DNA from: Peltaster fructicola | Taxonomy: Eukaryota; Ascomycota; Dothideomycetes | DNA length: 64,000 nt | Reading direction: 5' to 3' | Assembly (NCBI GenBank): GCA_001592805.2 | Contig: CP051143.1 | Location: 744,001-808,000 of the forward strand | Part shown: piece after piece, positions 11,248 to 22,528 of the stretch | How the letters are laid out: every line of letters starts with the position of its first letter | Numbering within the stretch: position 1 is the stretch's first letter | The notes under the pieces: model-generated | Told to the model about the DNA's origin: nothing | What the model saw: only the letters and a program-made list of their open reading frames with translations | The model's database searches: none | Program-made: the position numbers and the translations under genes

Positions 11248-13729
11248 CTAGAACTGGGTATATGGTGGGAGTTCTTCCATCTGCTGGAACTCCTGCATAG
11301 AGATGTCATATCCAAGATGGCGTTTGAGCAGCTCATGAGTGATATATCGTTCTGGGAAATTACCTTGCGCATCCACGAAAGATACATGCCTGTTCACGCT
11401 CCCGATCCTGTCCAATTCATTGGCATGTCGACTATCATTCATTAGCACTGGACAACGTAGACTGCAATAAGACTCACTGATGATGCGGACACCCATCGAC
11501 ACCAATCAAGAAGATTGTGACGTGTGCCCACGATGAGCCAAGCAGGTCAAGCTCGAACTCATCCATATCAGTAGCTTCGCCGTCAAGGAGGAGTAAGAGT
11601 CGCAGGATCGGTGTCTCTGGTCCAGCTTGCCAGCCGTAGACTGAATGATATGTGGCTGACTGCGAGTGCTTCTGAAAGTGTCGCTCTTTGCACAGTTGCC
11701 ATCCAGTCATGACCCGTGTCGTGCCACCGAAACGTATCCTGCTCCACGTATCGTCGAGGTTCTGATGAGTGACTGAGCCCATATAGTGCGCATCGCTCGA
11801 GAACGTCACGAGATCGTAGCCGCTGTGGTTGTCGTGGTTCGCCATGGCGTCTGTGAAGCGTCGTATGACTGCCTTGGCAACATCTGTCATTGTTAGCTTG
11901 TCCAGTGTCGATCCATCAGACCTTACCTTTGTTCTTCGGCTGCGTTGAATGAGTGAAGCCTGTAATCAGATACTCCTGATACACTGGTCGCTGTGGCTGA
12001 AAGTCCATTGAGCCCGAAATATCAAGCAGGATCATAGTGTCATCAGCCGGTGTCTCTGGTTGATCGATAGCCACGAAAGGAGTGGGCATGACCTGCTTAG
12101 TGTAGCCGTCCGTCATGTGCTGCACATGACAAGTATCGTCTGCGGCAAAGTAGGCTGGAGGTGGCTCGACCGCTCGTGCCATGCGTTGCTGAGCCATGTT
12201 CATCTCTGAGATCCTATCAGGCTTCATCCTCATGCCAACACTACCTTCCCGATGGTTCAGTACCCAGTAGAGGCGCTCCTCTGCAGTATCTTCGTAGCCA
12301 CGCCAAGCTGGTGTGATACCTCTCCAGCCAGCCAGGGCTTCTATGCTGAATTTCAAAGGATTCGATGCCTGGTTTGCCCATGCCACAGGAATTGGTTCAA
12401 AGTAGCCAGCACGCAGCAAGTGAAGGTACTGCAGGGGCTGCTGACGACGAAGAGTTTGAATCATCTTTGACATGCCAACATGCTCCTGGTAGGACATGAC
12501 GAGGTTTCGCCATTGTTGATCTGGCCAGCGGCCTTGCTCTTCTTCTACAATCTGGTTGCGGAGAGCCAGGCCGCCATGGATCGTGGACTTGGCTTTGGCA
12601 TTCGCCTTCTCCTCGGAGCTTCGCACGCCAAGCGACTTTTTGAATTTCTTCATCTTCGACTTCTGTGTGGCTTCTACGTGGCGGGCCTCTGCCTCTGCCA
12701 CAGTTGCCAGCTCCCTCTCTCGAACAGTGTCGTCCCAGATGTTGTATCTCGGCTCCAATGTGTTCACGTAGGCTTGAGCAGAGGCGTTCAGCTGATTGTT
12801 CATTGCGATCATTTGTTGGATGTGCGCAGTGTAGTACGCTGGTATGGGAATGGAAGGCCTCCAAGGACTCTGACTCCAGGCAGTGCCGAATGGTGAGGCG
12901 ACTCTGTAGACATAAGGATTCCGCTCACTGAGGGACCAGTTGCTATCAGGGTACCCTACACGACCTATCCTGCCATACGGTTGATAGAGCTTGCCATTGA
13001 GATTCTTCTCGTCAGTGTATGTGGTCTCTCCTGCAGAGTGTCAGCCATTGGTCGTGATGTTTGCAGGCTAACACACCTGGATACTTGACAGCCTCAGACC
13101 ACTGGTTCTGCATGGCATATCGATAGTATTTTCGCTCCTTGTAGACACAGATGTCACATCTGCAGTAGTACTCTGTTTCGTGCTCTGGATCTATGTCGCT
13201 GTTGAAGATGTGGTGGTTGTACTGTACCGTCTGTAAATGCTGTTGTATATCTTGCTAGACAGCCATTAGCACGAGCACCGCTACAGCTCTACCACCTTAC
13301 CTCGTCTGCTGCGCGAATGTTGGCCATATGGCTGACGCCATTGACCCAGACACGCTGGGAGTACTGCTGCTGGTTCGAACTTGATGCATGTTGTTGCGCT
13401 GGAGGAGCTGTGCTTGGCAATGTCTTCCGATCTTGGCTGCTCTTGACGTCCGATGCTGGAATACCATTGCCTGTCTTGACGTCTGTATCATAGATATGCG
13501 TGTTCTTCATAGAGTCAGCCAATGACGTCTCTGTTTGGCGATGCTGGAAGTCGTCGATGAATTGCGCTGCCTCAGGACCATCGCCAAGCAGCTCTTGCAG
13601 ATGTGTCTTCGCTGCATCGCTTGGCAATGTTGCGGAGTAGTCTAAGACTTGCTTAAGCTCGTTCTCCTCCAGTGGCAATAGAGCTTGGAGACGTTGTAGT
13701 AGATCGGTTTGTATCTGTGGTTTCGACAT
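11248..13729 (-). CDS. von Willebrand factor A domain protein with TRIP4-like N-terminus
   Basis: Five exons (13301..13729, 13077..13254, 11927..13030, 11478..11883, 11248..11431) with introns of 43-46 bp, all in phase, give 766 residues. The N-terminal about 60 residues (LLPLEENELKQVLDYSATLP ... LLGDGPEAAQFIDDF) resemble the helical start of ASC-1/TRIP4 proteins. Exon 2 carries a CxC...C cluster (YYCRCDICVYKERKYYRYAM) that may bind zinc. The C-terminal part is a vWA domain with the metal-ion site DISGS (TMILLDISGSMDF), a later Thr (GGTTRVMTGW) and Asp (LLLDGEATDMDEF). vWA domains mediate protein-protein contacts. No membrane segment or signal peptide is visible, so it is probably cytosolic or nuclear. 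The function of this fungal family is unknown to me. The unusual domain pairing deserves RNA support. Confidence 0.82.
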
Positions 13730-14838
13730 TGTGACCGACTATGTCCATGCACGTCAATAAACCTGATGCACTGTGGTCGAATGGTGCTTCGAATGATGTT
13801 TGAGCAAGCTGCTTCACTCGTCAGCAATACATATGATGGTAAGTCGTGTCCTCATGATGGAGGAGTGCGCAGCGCTGTGGCTTAGCTTTGTCTACCGGCT
13901 CAAGCGGCTGAAGTAAAAGGAACGTATGGAATTATCCCACCACGCATTCCGGTTATGCGACATACAGCAGATGAAGTGGCAATTGCCACAATTGCAAGAT
14001 ATGATCTCGAGGTGAGACAATAGCATCGGCCTTGTTCGCTGCTGCAGTGGTGCTGCATAGTTCTACACACACGGACAGCATGCCGCCTACCATGCATAGG
14101 ACGCTGATTGATGAGCGTATAGCAGGCGAACTCATCAGCATGGCAGAACGACCATTTGACTCACCGAATCTCTCGAGATGAGGCCTTATCAAGAACAATA
14201 GCAGATCTTGTCTCGAGTTTCTTCTCTTCGCCAGGACGAACGCACAACGGAGCGATTTAGCGCAAACTCTAAACGCACTCCAGCATCACGAAACAGGCGC
14301 TTAACGCCGCAGCAACCACAACCCCTTTGATGCATGCATCAATCGCCTGATCCACGGGCGGTAACGATCACTCTGCTGTTGCTAAAGAATCGAAGAATGA
14401 TTGAGGTCGGCTACACTACCATGCACATCGCGACGTCCATGCGGAATGGTGGGAAGGGTGTGGTCAAACGGAACTCTCTCAAGAGAACCATCGCCCTAAA
14501 GATGTCTTCGAGCCCGGTCATGGCAAGGCATGTTTCAGATTAAGTGAAGGAGCGGCGAGATGCAGGTCCAGGCTCTGCCTGCGCTCTCCTGAGTGGTCGA
14601 GGTTGACTGAGGTCTATAACCTTGTTCGACAGCTCATGAAGGCCAAGCAGCATTGGTGTTCACATAAGCAGCAGATCGCAGCGCTCCAACCCTCACTCAT
14701 CTGGTTTCAACAATCTCATATCCGCTGCATACCTTCTGATGGCCCACCAGAGGTGAGGAAACGAGCTGTTGAAGTCTCTCACACACTACCACCACCACCA
14801 CCACGACACTCTTTGCATACCTGAACATCTCTCCCAAA
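13730..14838. other. Intergenic region between vWA and pepsin-like genes
   Basis: About 1.1 kb between divergent genes. It contains a TGACTCA at 14157-14163 (one of several in the window, compatible with chance) and an (ACC)n run at about 14788-14803 just before the pepsin-like gene. A missing first exon encoding a signal peptide for that gene could lie here, but I could not define one. Confidence 0.4.
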
Positions 14839-16701
14839 ATGTTCTATCCGATCATGTGGAGCGCAACGACCTATGGCCTCGACGGTCCGTGGCATGCAAT
14901 CTCTGCTGCAGTGGGTGGCTACGACAACGCACAGAGCTATTCGCAGTCTAATGTTGATCTCCTGCCAGGAGGGATCTGGGAAAGTTATATACTGAGTAAC
15001 GCAACTTGTACGTCGAACGCAACCGTTGGATGCGCATCCGGTGGCTTTTGGGACCCTCTCACGTCCAATGGCGGCAGTCTTGCTCAGCAAACGATGGAGG
15101 GCCCGATCTCTGTGGAAGGTGATAGCCAAGACCAGTTCGGCAGCGGCCGCCATCTGCATGGGAAGTACTACGCACAGAATCTTCATTTCAATGGAAGAGG
15201 AGTCAACAACTATCCCGGCATTACGATCCCAAACTCGACTTTGGTCAGTGCTACATCGGCCTACCACACATGGCCCAATGGCCGGGTGACCAGTCTGGAG
15301 ATAGGCAATCTTGCACTGTGAGTCTTACAGAGCTCGTCGACTTGCGACGTTACTAACAGTGCGAGCAGTGGTGCAGACGGACCTACTATGACGTTTGGAA
15401 CTAAAATCGCAACATACAACGTACCCGGCTATCTTGGAACCATTCCAGTATCGGGACACGGCATAGCATCCAATTCCTATGCGATGCATATCGGATCCAC
15501 GGCCTTGAGCTACCCAGGCTCTCTAATATTCGGTGCTTACGACAAAGGAAGAGGTCTCGGTCCTGTCACATCATGGTCTGGCAATAAAGCCTTGATGCTA
15601 CGGGACATCACTCTCGGAGTCGAGACCGGAGGCTCACCATGGAACTTTTCCAGTAAGACTGGACTACTTCTCAACAACCAGAGCCAGCCTAGCTCTCTGC
15701 CTGTGTATCCTGACGGCCTTGCACCATATCTTCATTTGCCTGACGCCACCTGCAAAGGCCTTGCACAGGTACTGCCTATCTATTTCGATCAGACGTCCAA
15801 ATTCTACCTGTGGAACACGAGCGACCCTGCGTACACCAAAGTGGTTACGTCTGCAGCATACTTGGGCTTCGTCTTCCCTTCTGTAACTGTTGGCCAGGAT
15901 GCCGTTACCATCAAGGTTCCCATGATGTATCTGAACCTCACACTCATGCCATTAGCATCGGGTCTGACTACACCCGTACAGTACTTCCCATGCCAGAATT
16001 ACAATCCAAACTATGGCTCTCTGAGCACTGGAGGTTCGGACGGTGGTACATACATTCTAGGTCGATCCTTCCTCCAAGCCGCTATCCTAGGACGGAACTG
16101 GGCACAAGGCATCTCATGGCTAGCACAGGCACCTGGGCCTGGTCCCAATCGCGAGGGTCTTGGGTATAATCCTGTCGAGATACAAAACAACGATACCAGC
16201 ATCTCCTTCGATACAGATACTTCATTGTTCAACAAATCCATGCAGGGCTACTGGACGCCTCTTCCACAGCTTTCTACGGCGGACTCATCGAGCTCTGGCT
16301 CTGGCTCCGGCTCTGGCACAAGCTCTAGCAGTACACAAGGGACGAATGCTGGGCTCAGTATTGGTGCCAAGATCGGGATCGGCCTTGGTGCGGCACTTGT
16401 AACGATTGTCTTGATTGGTCTCGTCGTTCTCCTGCTGCTGCGCCGCAAGAGAAGCAAGAAGTCGACAGAGCTCCATGGCGCTCCCTCTTTAAGTGAGCTG
16501 ACATCGCCTGACAGTACTGGTGCTTATGCTGCTCGATATCACGGGCAACCGTACCGCGACCAATATGGACGAGTGTACTATGTGAAGTACGCACATGAGA
16601 TGAGCGGTCATGATGAGGTAAAGGAACTAGCTGATCATCGTTTGGAGGTGAGAGAGCTGCATGATCGTCCATTGCCGCCCCAAGAGCTGGAGGGAAAGTG
16701 A
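14839..16701 (+). CDS. Pepsin-fold (A1-like) single-span membrane protein, probably inactive
   Basis: Exons 14839..15317 and 15369..16701 (intron 51 bp) give 603 residues. The fold is that of a bilobal aspartic protease: YGLDGPWHAISAAVGGYDN at the start, the C-lobe YLHLPDATCKGLAQV and the late GGTYILGRSFLQAA. The two catalytic D[TS]G motifs are replaced, by LLPGGIW in the N-lobe and by YLHLPD in the C-lobe, so proteolysis is unlikely. A Ser/Gly-rich stalk (SGSGSGSG run) leads to GLSIGAKIGIGLGAAL and one membrane span ending in LLRRKRSKK, then a cytosolic tail of about 100 residues with Tyr- and acidic-rich segments. I infer a surface sensor or binding protein. No signal peptide precedes the fold in this model, so an upstream exon is probably missing. 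The kelch gene downstream shares the architecture. Confidence 0.8.
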
Positions 16702-18007
16702 ACGTCAATCTACAACAATGGATCAGTACGAGCTACACTGCTGGTGTAACGACAATGGCACCAAGCCTGGCATCATCTCGCAACCGTCAGAGATAGTGCA
16801 ACATAAAGACCGACGTCCAGAGGCTGCTATGTCAATAATGAGAGGAATGGCTATGACGGACACGGGAGGTATGCCATCGTCCCTTTGGCAAATCATGCTG
16901 TCCATTCACCGCAGGAGACCACATTTAGATGCCAGCAGCCTGTCGAGTTGCGCCCTCATCATGTTCTACCAGCTCGACGGTGGGTATGCGGCGCACTGTT
17001 GTCGCATTTGAGAGTCCGAATTGTCGGCTTTGCTTGTCCGAGACACTATGAACGCCTCCTACGACATCCATTATCGCGTCTAGCTCCTTGAGCATAACCC
17101 GTATAATCTTTCATAGAACTGAATACCACATGCAGTGAGATGAAGTCGCTTTTGTTTGTTGTGCTGAAGGTTGTGGGGGTGACCACTGTCAAACTCCGCA
17201 CCTCCAAGCAGAAGAGCGAACTACGATATCAACCGACCATCACTTTCGCATCCTCCTGACCGCCAATATGCATTGGAAGCGTCTCACCTCAGGTCGTGCG
17301 AGCTTATGCTGCACCACGCACGTACTCGCATCAAGGCCTGCACGCATCACCTGCATTGAAGCCTCATTCAACATGGCTCTCCACTACCACAAAGCACAAG
17401 ACGCAGTCAAGCAAGAGAAGTTATTTTCGAGCATGGGTCTAAGCTTTTCCGAGTGGTAGTGACTGCTCGAGATTGCCCTAGGCTGGGGAGCATCGACCGT
17501 TGATAGGCAAGTCTGGTTATAGCATCGTGTTTCACCGAATCCTTCAGCAACCTCTTCGAACGATTGCATCTCATGAACGCATCCGCAAGAGCCTCTCAAG
17601 GCTTCGCTCGTACGAGGAGGATATCGTAAGGATGGCCCTGGCATTGCCTCCGACTTGTGATGATACAACACATACCTTGCTGAAGCTACAGCAGCCCGTC
17701 AACTTCGACACCTTGTGCAGCGGCCTTATAGCCCCCAAATCAGCCAGTAGGAGTTTCTAGCTCAGCTGCCGAAAAGCGCAAACTCAGGTAAGCATGGATT
17801 GTCGAGGCAGCGCTAAATCTGCCAATCAGGATGCCCAACTCAACAGGCCTCCGAACTGTGCCCCTAATAGATCGCTCTAGGTGAAGAGTGGCCTTATACT
17901 GAGGATAACCATCTCTTATAATCCTCGCATGGCCGGACTCACTCCTGACACAGATCAACAGCGAATTTTACGACACTGGGAGTACGACCAAAGCTGGGAC
18001 TCGAGCG
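16702..18007. other. Intergenic region, nothing recognised
   Basis: About 1.3 kb between two tandem + strand surface-protein genes. Only short open frames, none with recognisable similarity. It presumably contains the kelch gene promoter. Confidence 0.4.
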
Positions 18008-19845
18008 ATGGTATCGTTATTGCTAGCATGTCTGGCATCAGCATTGCTCGTCCAGGCCGATAGCACCTGGTGCACACCAGGCACAAACAAGTGCAGCTTC
18101 ACAGGCCACATTCTGACGGATCTGAGCTGCGGCTTCTGTCGCACTTGGACACTCTCACCTAGCATCGCTAGCAATACCTTGCGCATTGTCGGCCTGGACG
18201 GCGGAAGTTTACCTGGCGATTTCTCTGCTTCGAACAACTACATGGTGTCAACATCTCTTACCGCAAAGTTCGATCTCACTGATGGGACAGCCTGGAGAAT
18301 GAGTGTGGTGCCGACCAGTGTGCCCAATGTACGAGACAGTGCGTTCTGGCCAAGCCGAGACAACTCAACTATCTGGCAGTATGGTGGCAGGACGCCTTCG
18401 TCAGATAGCATCCTTGACTCTGGAGTACTGCCTGAACTGGCTGTCTCTAGCTACAGCTGGAGCACTCCGGTCACCGATGTCAGTCTGGCAAGACTCGATG
18501 CTGGTGTCAATGTCAACGTACCAGATCGGCAGAATGCTTACTATGTTGGTGGTTATCAGGACAGCACGACCTCAAAGACCATCACTGATGGTCTTAAACA
18601 CTTCGCTACCAAGATGATTGCCTTCAACACCACATCGGCCAGTCCAAATACATTGAGTGCACCCTTCTTGCCAGTCCAGAATGGTGCTGTGACATATCTT
18701 CCTTATGGAAAGGCGGGTAGTCTTTTGTACTTCGGCGGCGAGACTCCTTCGTCGGCTACTGTCACTGATTGCACAGACTGTCAAGTGGTGGGTTTGTTCA
18801 AAGTAGTAAGGAGTAGACATACTGATGATTCAAGAATCCCTGGAACCATATCTGGATCTATGACATTGCATCAGATCAATGGCACAGTCAGAACACGACC
18901 GGCTATGTTCGACCACGCTCAGAGTTCTGCACAAGTACCGTCTTCGATCGAGATACCAACTCGTGGCAGATATGGACGATGGGTGGAGTCGATTTCAACA
19001 CCAAGACCGTCCTTGGCGATGTGTATGGCTGAACAGCAGTATCAGTGGCCTTTCGCTGACTTCTCGCAGTGCTGTTCTATCGATACCTGCTTTTCAATGG
19101 TTCAATGCAACATCAAACGCACCACTGCGTATGTCAGTGGCATGTGCAACGTACGGTAGTCAAGTCTTCGTCGTTGGTGGAAGTCAGTCTTTCGCAATCA
19201 GCAGAACCACTACGATGACACCATACTGACAAACTCGTAGGAAATGCAGACACCAGTACTGGTGGCACCGACTATCCTGGCATTGCTTACATATACGACG
19301 TCAACAAGCAGTCAACTGCCTCGATCTTCGATCCCTCGCTCACAGCCTACGCAGCGCCATCTACGATCAGAGCGGCCATCTCAACTTCAAGCACACCGGC
19401 ATCGTGGACCGATGTGACTGTCCAGAGTTTATTCAGCAACACAACAACCAATTCAAATGCGACAGCCTCTGCTAGTCCCAGCACGACAACCTCTGCTAGT
19501 CCGAGCGCGACAAACTCTGCGTCCAGCAACAGCAGTTCTGGTCTGTCCATAGGTGCTATTGTGGGTATCGTCGTGGGCGTGGTGGCTTTGCTGCTAATCC
19601 TGGCGGTTGTTGCTCTGTTCCTGTGGCGTAGAAAGTCTAAAGCACAAGCGCACCATCATGACGACAGTCATCGATTTGAGAAGGCAGAGCTCGCCGACAC
19701 CACGATGCACGCAGCGCCAAAGATGGCACAGGCCGAGATGCCAGCCACTGGCTATGTGCATCAACTCCCTGACGGGCCAGGGCGTCACGAAATGGACACA
19801 TCCACCCGTAAAGCAGGACCGCCCGTTGTTCACGAACTCAGTTGA
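18008..19845 (+). CDS. Kelch-propeller ectodomain, single-span membrane protein
   Basis: Four exons (18008..18787, 18835..19022, 19070..19182, 19241..19845; introns 47, 47 and 58 bp, phases consistent) give 561 residues. A signal peptide (MVSLLLACLASALLVQA) is followed by a CxxG...C region and kelch-type blades: YYVGGYQDS, LLYFGGET, NPWNHIWIYDIASDQWHSQN, IWTMGGVDFNTK, GDVAVLSIPAFQWF, YGSQVFVVGG. A Ser/Thr/Ala stalk (TTSASPSATNSAS) leads to GLSIGAIVGIVVGVVALLL, one membrane span ending WRRKSK, and a short cytosolic tail. Such fungal kelch membrane proteins are linked in general to cell-surface recognition. The galactose-oxidase copper ligands are not apparent, so I do not call an oxidase. The first intron donor is GTGGGT; two other donors within 7 bp are possible. 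Confidence 0.82.
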
Positions 19846-20746
19846 GCAGTGACATTAGCACATTCCGACCCTCCGAGCGCATCCTGCAACTGCCCGGATC
19901 CACTGCAAAGACATATCAGGGCGCTAAGGCGATGACGATGCTTTGTCGTTATCGCTGACAACCAAAGCTCAATTAGTCCGACGACAGCAGCAGCATGCCA
20001 AAAGGTCTCAGTAGTGCATATGCTCGCACTAAATCCGACACGTTTCAGCAGTCGTCTGCATGGCGATTATCCGAGCGCATGCATGCATAAGCCATTGACT
20101 TTCCGGCATGTCGATCTATCTGTTTTTGTGCACATGCACAGAAGTGGATTCTTCGTGATATTACGGATGAACAAAGAAAGATTTGTATACTTTTGATCGA
20201 GATCTGGCAAGTCGTCAGAGATAAGGATCGCATGGTCGTCACGCAAGAGCTAGGCATTGCTAGGTCGCCCTACCATAGTGCTGGCCGGGAGCACGAAGGA
20301 CAGATCTGAACCAGCGCAGCATAATGACTCCGGATGCCACTCCCCATTTCGCATGCATGTAATCAGATACTGGCACCTAATTCGTCAAGGTTCGGCTCGG
20401 CATTCGTCAACCGGTCCTGATCTCATCGACTTATTACCAGATGTCACTCTCAGCTAGTGGTCAGACTAAGAAATGATCTGCATCCTCCGACAGCTACTAC
20501 ACCATCGTGGCGCTGAACTAATCACACAAAGCATGTCGTCTGACAAACTAACGTCAAGACCTATTGCTGCTTCGCGTCCAGGTGTGCGTTTACCGAGCTG
20601 ACACACATGCAGGGCTTGCCTCTTCTGCCGCGCAACGTCAACATGTTGCGCAGAAAACGTAGGTGGTAGGTTTAGTCTTGCTGCCGGTCAGGCGATATAT
20701 ACCAGTGGCGCTCCCTGGTCGATTGTGCACGACCATCCCTCCCATT
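19846..20746. other. Intergenic region with lipase promoter
   Basis: About 0.9 kb. A TATA-like gatatatacc sits near 20695-20704, about 45-50 bp before the lipase ATG. Nothing else is recognisable. Confidence 0.45.
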
Positions 20747-22102
20747 ATGGCGTTCCCCTGCATGCGTTTCTTTGTCACATTGCTTGCTTTTGCTTTGGTC
20801 AATGTGTCCATTGCAGTCCCAACTCAACAAGCGAAACGCCTGTTGAACACTGTCGTCAAACCTAGCCAAGATCCGTTCTATCAAGCACCGACAGGCTACG
20901 AGAATGCCGCTCCTGGCACCATCCTCAACTCTCGTCAGATCGCAGTACCACTCGCCATAGAACTCTTAACGCCAGGCATCACAAGTTCAGTATGGCAGGT
21001 TCAGTACAGATCAACCGACGATGCTGGGAATCCGCTCGCCATGGTCACAACGATCTTTGTGCCAGTCGACGGAGACACGAACAAATTCTTCACACAGGCC
21101 ATCGCCTACGATTCGTCGAGCATCGATTGCAGTCCATCCTACTCTTTACGAGTGCTGACTCAGGCCAGTCCTGATATCGCTGCTATTGCGCTTGGTCTAT
21201 ACGACGGCTGGTATGTACAGTCGCCTGATTTCGAAGGTCCAAGTGCAGCGTTCACGAACGGCATCATCTCGGCTCACGGTATGCTGGACTCGCTTCGCGC
21301 AGGTCTTCTCTCGACCAACATGACGGGATTAGCTCCTACAGCTCGCATAGCTCTTAACGGAGGCTCAGGAGGAGCCTTAGGATGCGAATGGGCTCTCGAA
21401 TTGCAATCAACATACGCTCCTGAACTCAACATAGCTGGTGCGACCCTCGGCTCCCTTACACCAGTGGTCCAAACAGTCATCGAGACTGTCAACGGCGGAG
21501 CATTCGCCGGTCTTATCCCTGCCGCCATCACTGGTCTTGCCAAAGCTTCGACAGCGCTCGATGCATACCTCAATGCCAGCCTTGTGCCCGAGACTGCTGC
21601 CAACTTCCGCTCCGCCGAGACTCGTTGCGTCAACGATAATCAAGCATTCTACGCCTCACAGAACGTCTCGAACTACTTCACAAACCCCAATTGGATCGAA
21701 GATGAGGTACCACAGGAAGTGTTGAAGTCTGTGGGCATTATGGGACTGCACGGCGTACCGCAGGTGCCTATCTACGTGTACAAAGGAGCTGAAGATGAGC
21801 TATCGACTGTGCTGGATACAGACGCACTTGTCACCAAGTACTGCCATGAGTCGGCACCAAGCATTGTCTATGTGAGGAACATTGTCACCGGGCATGAGAC
21901 GGAGTCATTGATTGGATTCGTGGGCGCATATGAGTACCTACAAGAGAGGCTGAATGGCATACCACCACTCGAGGGCTGCACGATCATCAACTCGACAAAG
22001 TCGACGCTCAACAACACAGATTCCACAGCTTTGGGAGCTATCATTGGCCCTAAGGTCGTCAGCGTTTTGCAGAACGCACTTCCATCACTGCTGACCGAAT
22101 GA
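20747..22102 (+). CDS. Secretory lipase (LIP family)
   Basis: A 451-residue single-exon member of the secretory lipase family (Candida LIP-type alpha/beta hydrolases). It hydrolyses triacylglycerol or other esters outside the cell. The signal peptide MRFFVTLLAFALVNVSIA follows the ATG at 20747; an in-frame ATG at 20663 would add 28 residues and hide the leader, so I prefer the internal one. The nucleophile elbow is GGSGG (Ser about 207) in IALNGGSGGALGCEWA. The likely acid is the Asp of YKGAEDELSTV and the likely base the His of VTGHETESLIG. The Candida enzymes have GYSGG, so the Tyr to Gly change is a small variation. At least three N-glycosylation sequons are present. It lies between a surface-protein pair and a P450, with no sign of co-regulation. 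Confidence 0.9.
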   Translation: MAFPCMRFFVTLLAFALVNVSIAVPTQQAKRLLNTVVKPSQDPFYQAPTGYENAAPGTILNSRQIAVPLAIELLTPGITSSVWQVQYRSTDDAGNPLAMVTTIFVPVDGDTNKFFTQAIAYDSSSIDCSPSYSLRVLTQASPDIAAIALGLYDGWYVQSPDFEGPSAAFTNGIISAHGMLDSLRAGLLSTNMTGLAPTARIALNGGSGGALGCEWALELQSTYAPELNIAGATLGSLTPVVQTVIETVNGGAFAGLIPAAITGLAKASTALDAYLNASLVPETAANFRSAETRCVNDNQAFYASQNVSNYFTNPNWIEDEVPQEVLKSVGIMGLHGVPQVPIYVYKGAEDELSTVLDTDALVTKYCHESAPSIVYVRNIVTGHETESLIGFVGAYEYLQERLNGIPPLEGCTIINSTKSTLNNTDSTALGAIIGPKVVSVLQNALPSLLTE

Positions 22103-22528
22103 GTGCTTGAGGTGTAGCACGGCATCAATCGTTCAGCATCCAGCAACATCACACAGCAACGCGTGGACACAAAAACAGAACAGAACAGAACTGTGCAGTA
22201 GTCTAAGTCGTAACCGACTGAACCCTGGTATGCATAGTACGACGAGACGATCCTCGCTTATATTAGCGACGAACAGCAATCTGCAGGCTCAGACAGCGCA
22301 GACTCAGACTATCTAGGGCCACTACGAAATCAGGATATGCATTAGTGGCCACCAGTTGGCTCATGATTACATCAAGTATGGTACGAATATTGAGGATACC
22401 ATGCACGACTCATGAAGCAGCAACGAGTATACGAAGATCAAAGTAACAAAGTCAATTCACTTCATTCCTCATACAGTGACATAAAAGACCGTCCCGAAGT
22501 CTACGTGTTATGCGGCACAGTACCCTTC
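22103..22528. other. Convergent 3' flanks
   Basis: Spacer between the lipase (+) and P450 (-) stops. It contains a short (cagaa)3 run near 22177-22192. Nothing else is supported. Confidence 0.4.

Noticed and set aside
14157-14163. TGACTCA between vWA and pepsin-like genes as a CpcA site
   Set aside because: About eight such 7-mers are expected in the window; others fall inside coding sequence (for example near 21166), and no amino-acid gene is adjacent.
18806-18834. 29-bp intron in the kelch gene with GTAAGG donor
   Set aside because: Too short for fungal splicing; a 47-bp intron from 18788 keeps phase and matches the size of the others.
18008-19845. Galactose oxidase
   Set aside because: Kelch blades are present but no copper-ligand Tyr/His/Cys pattern could be found.
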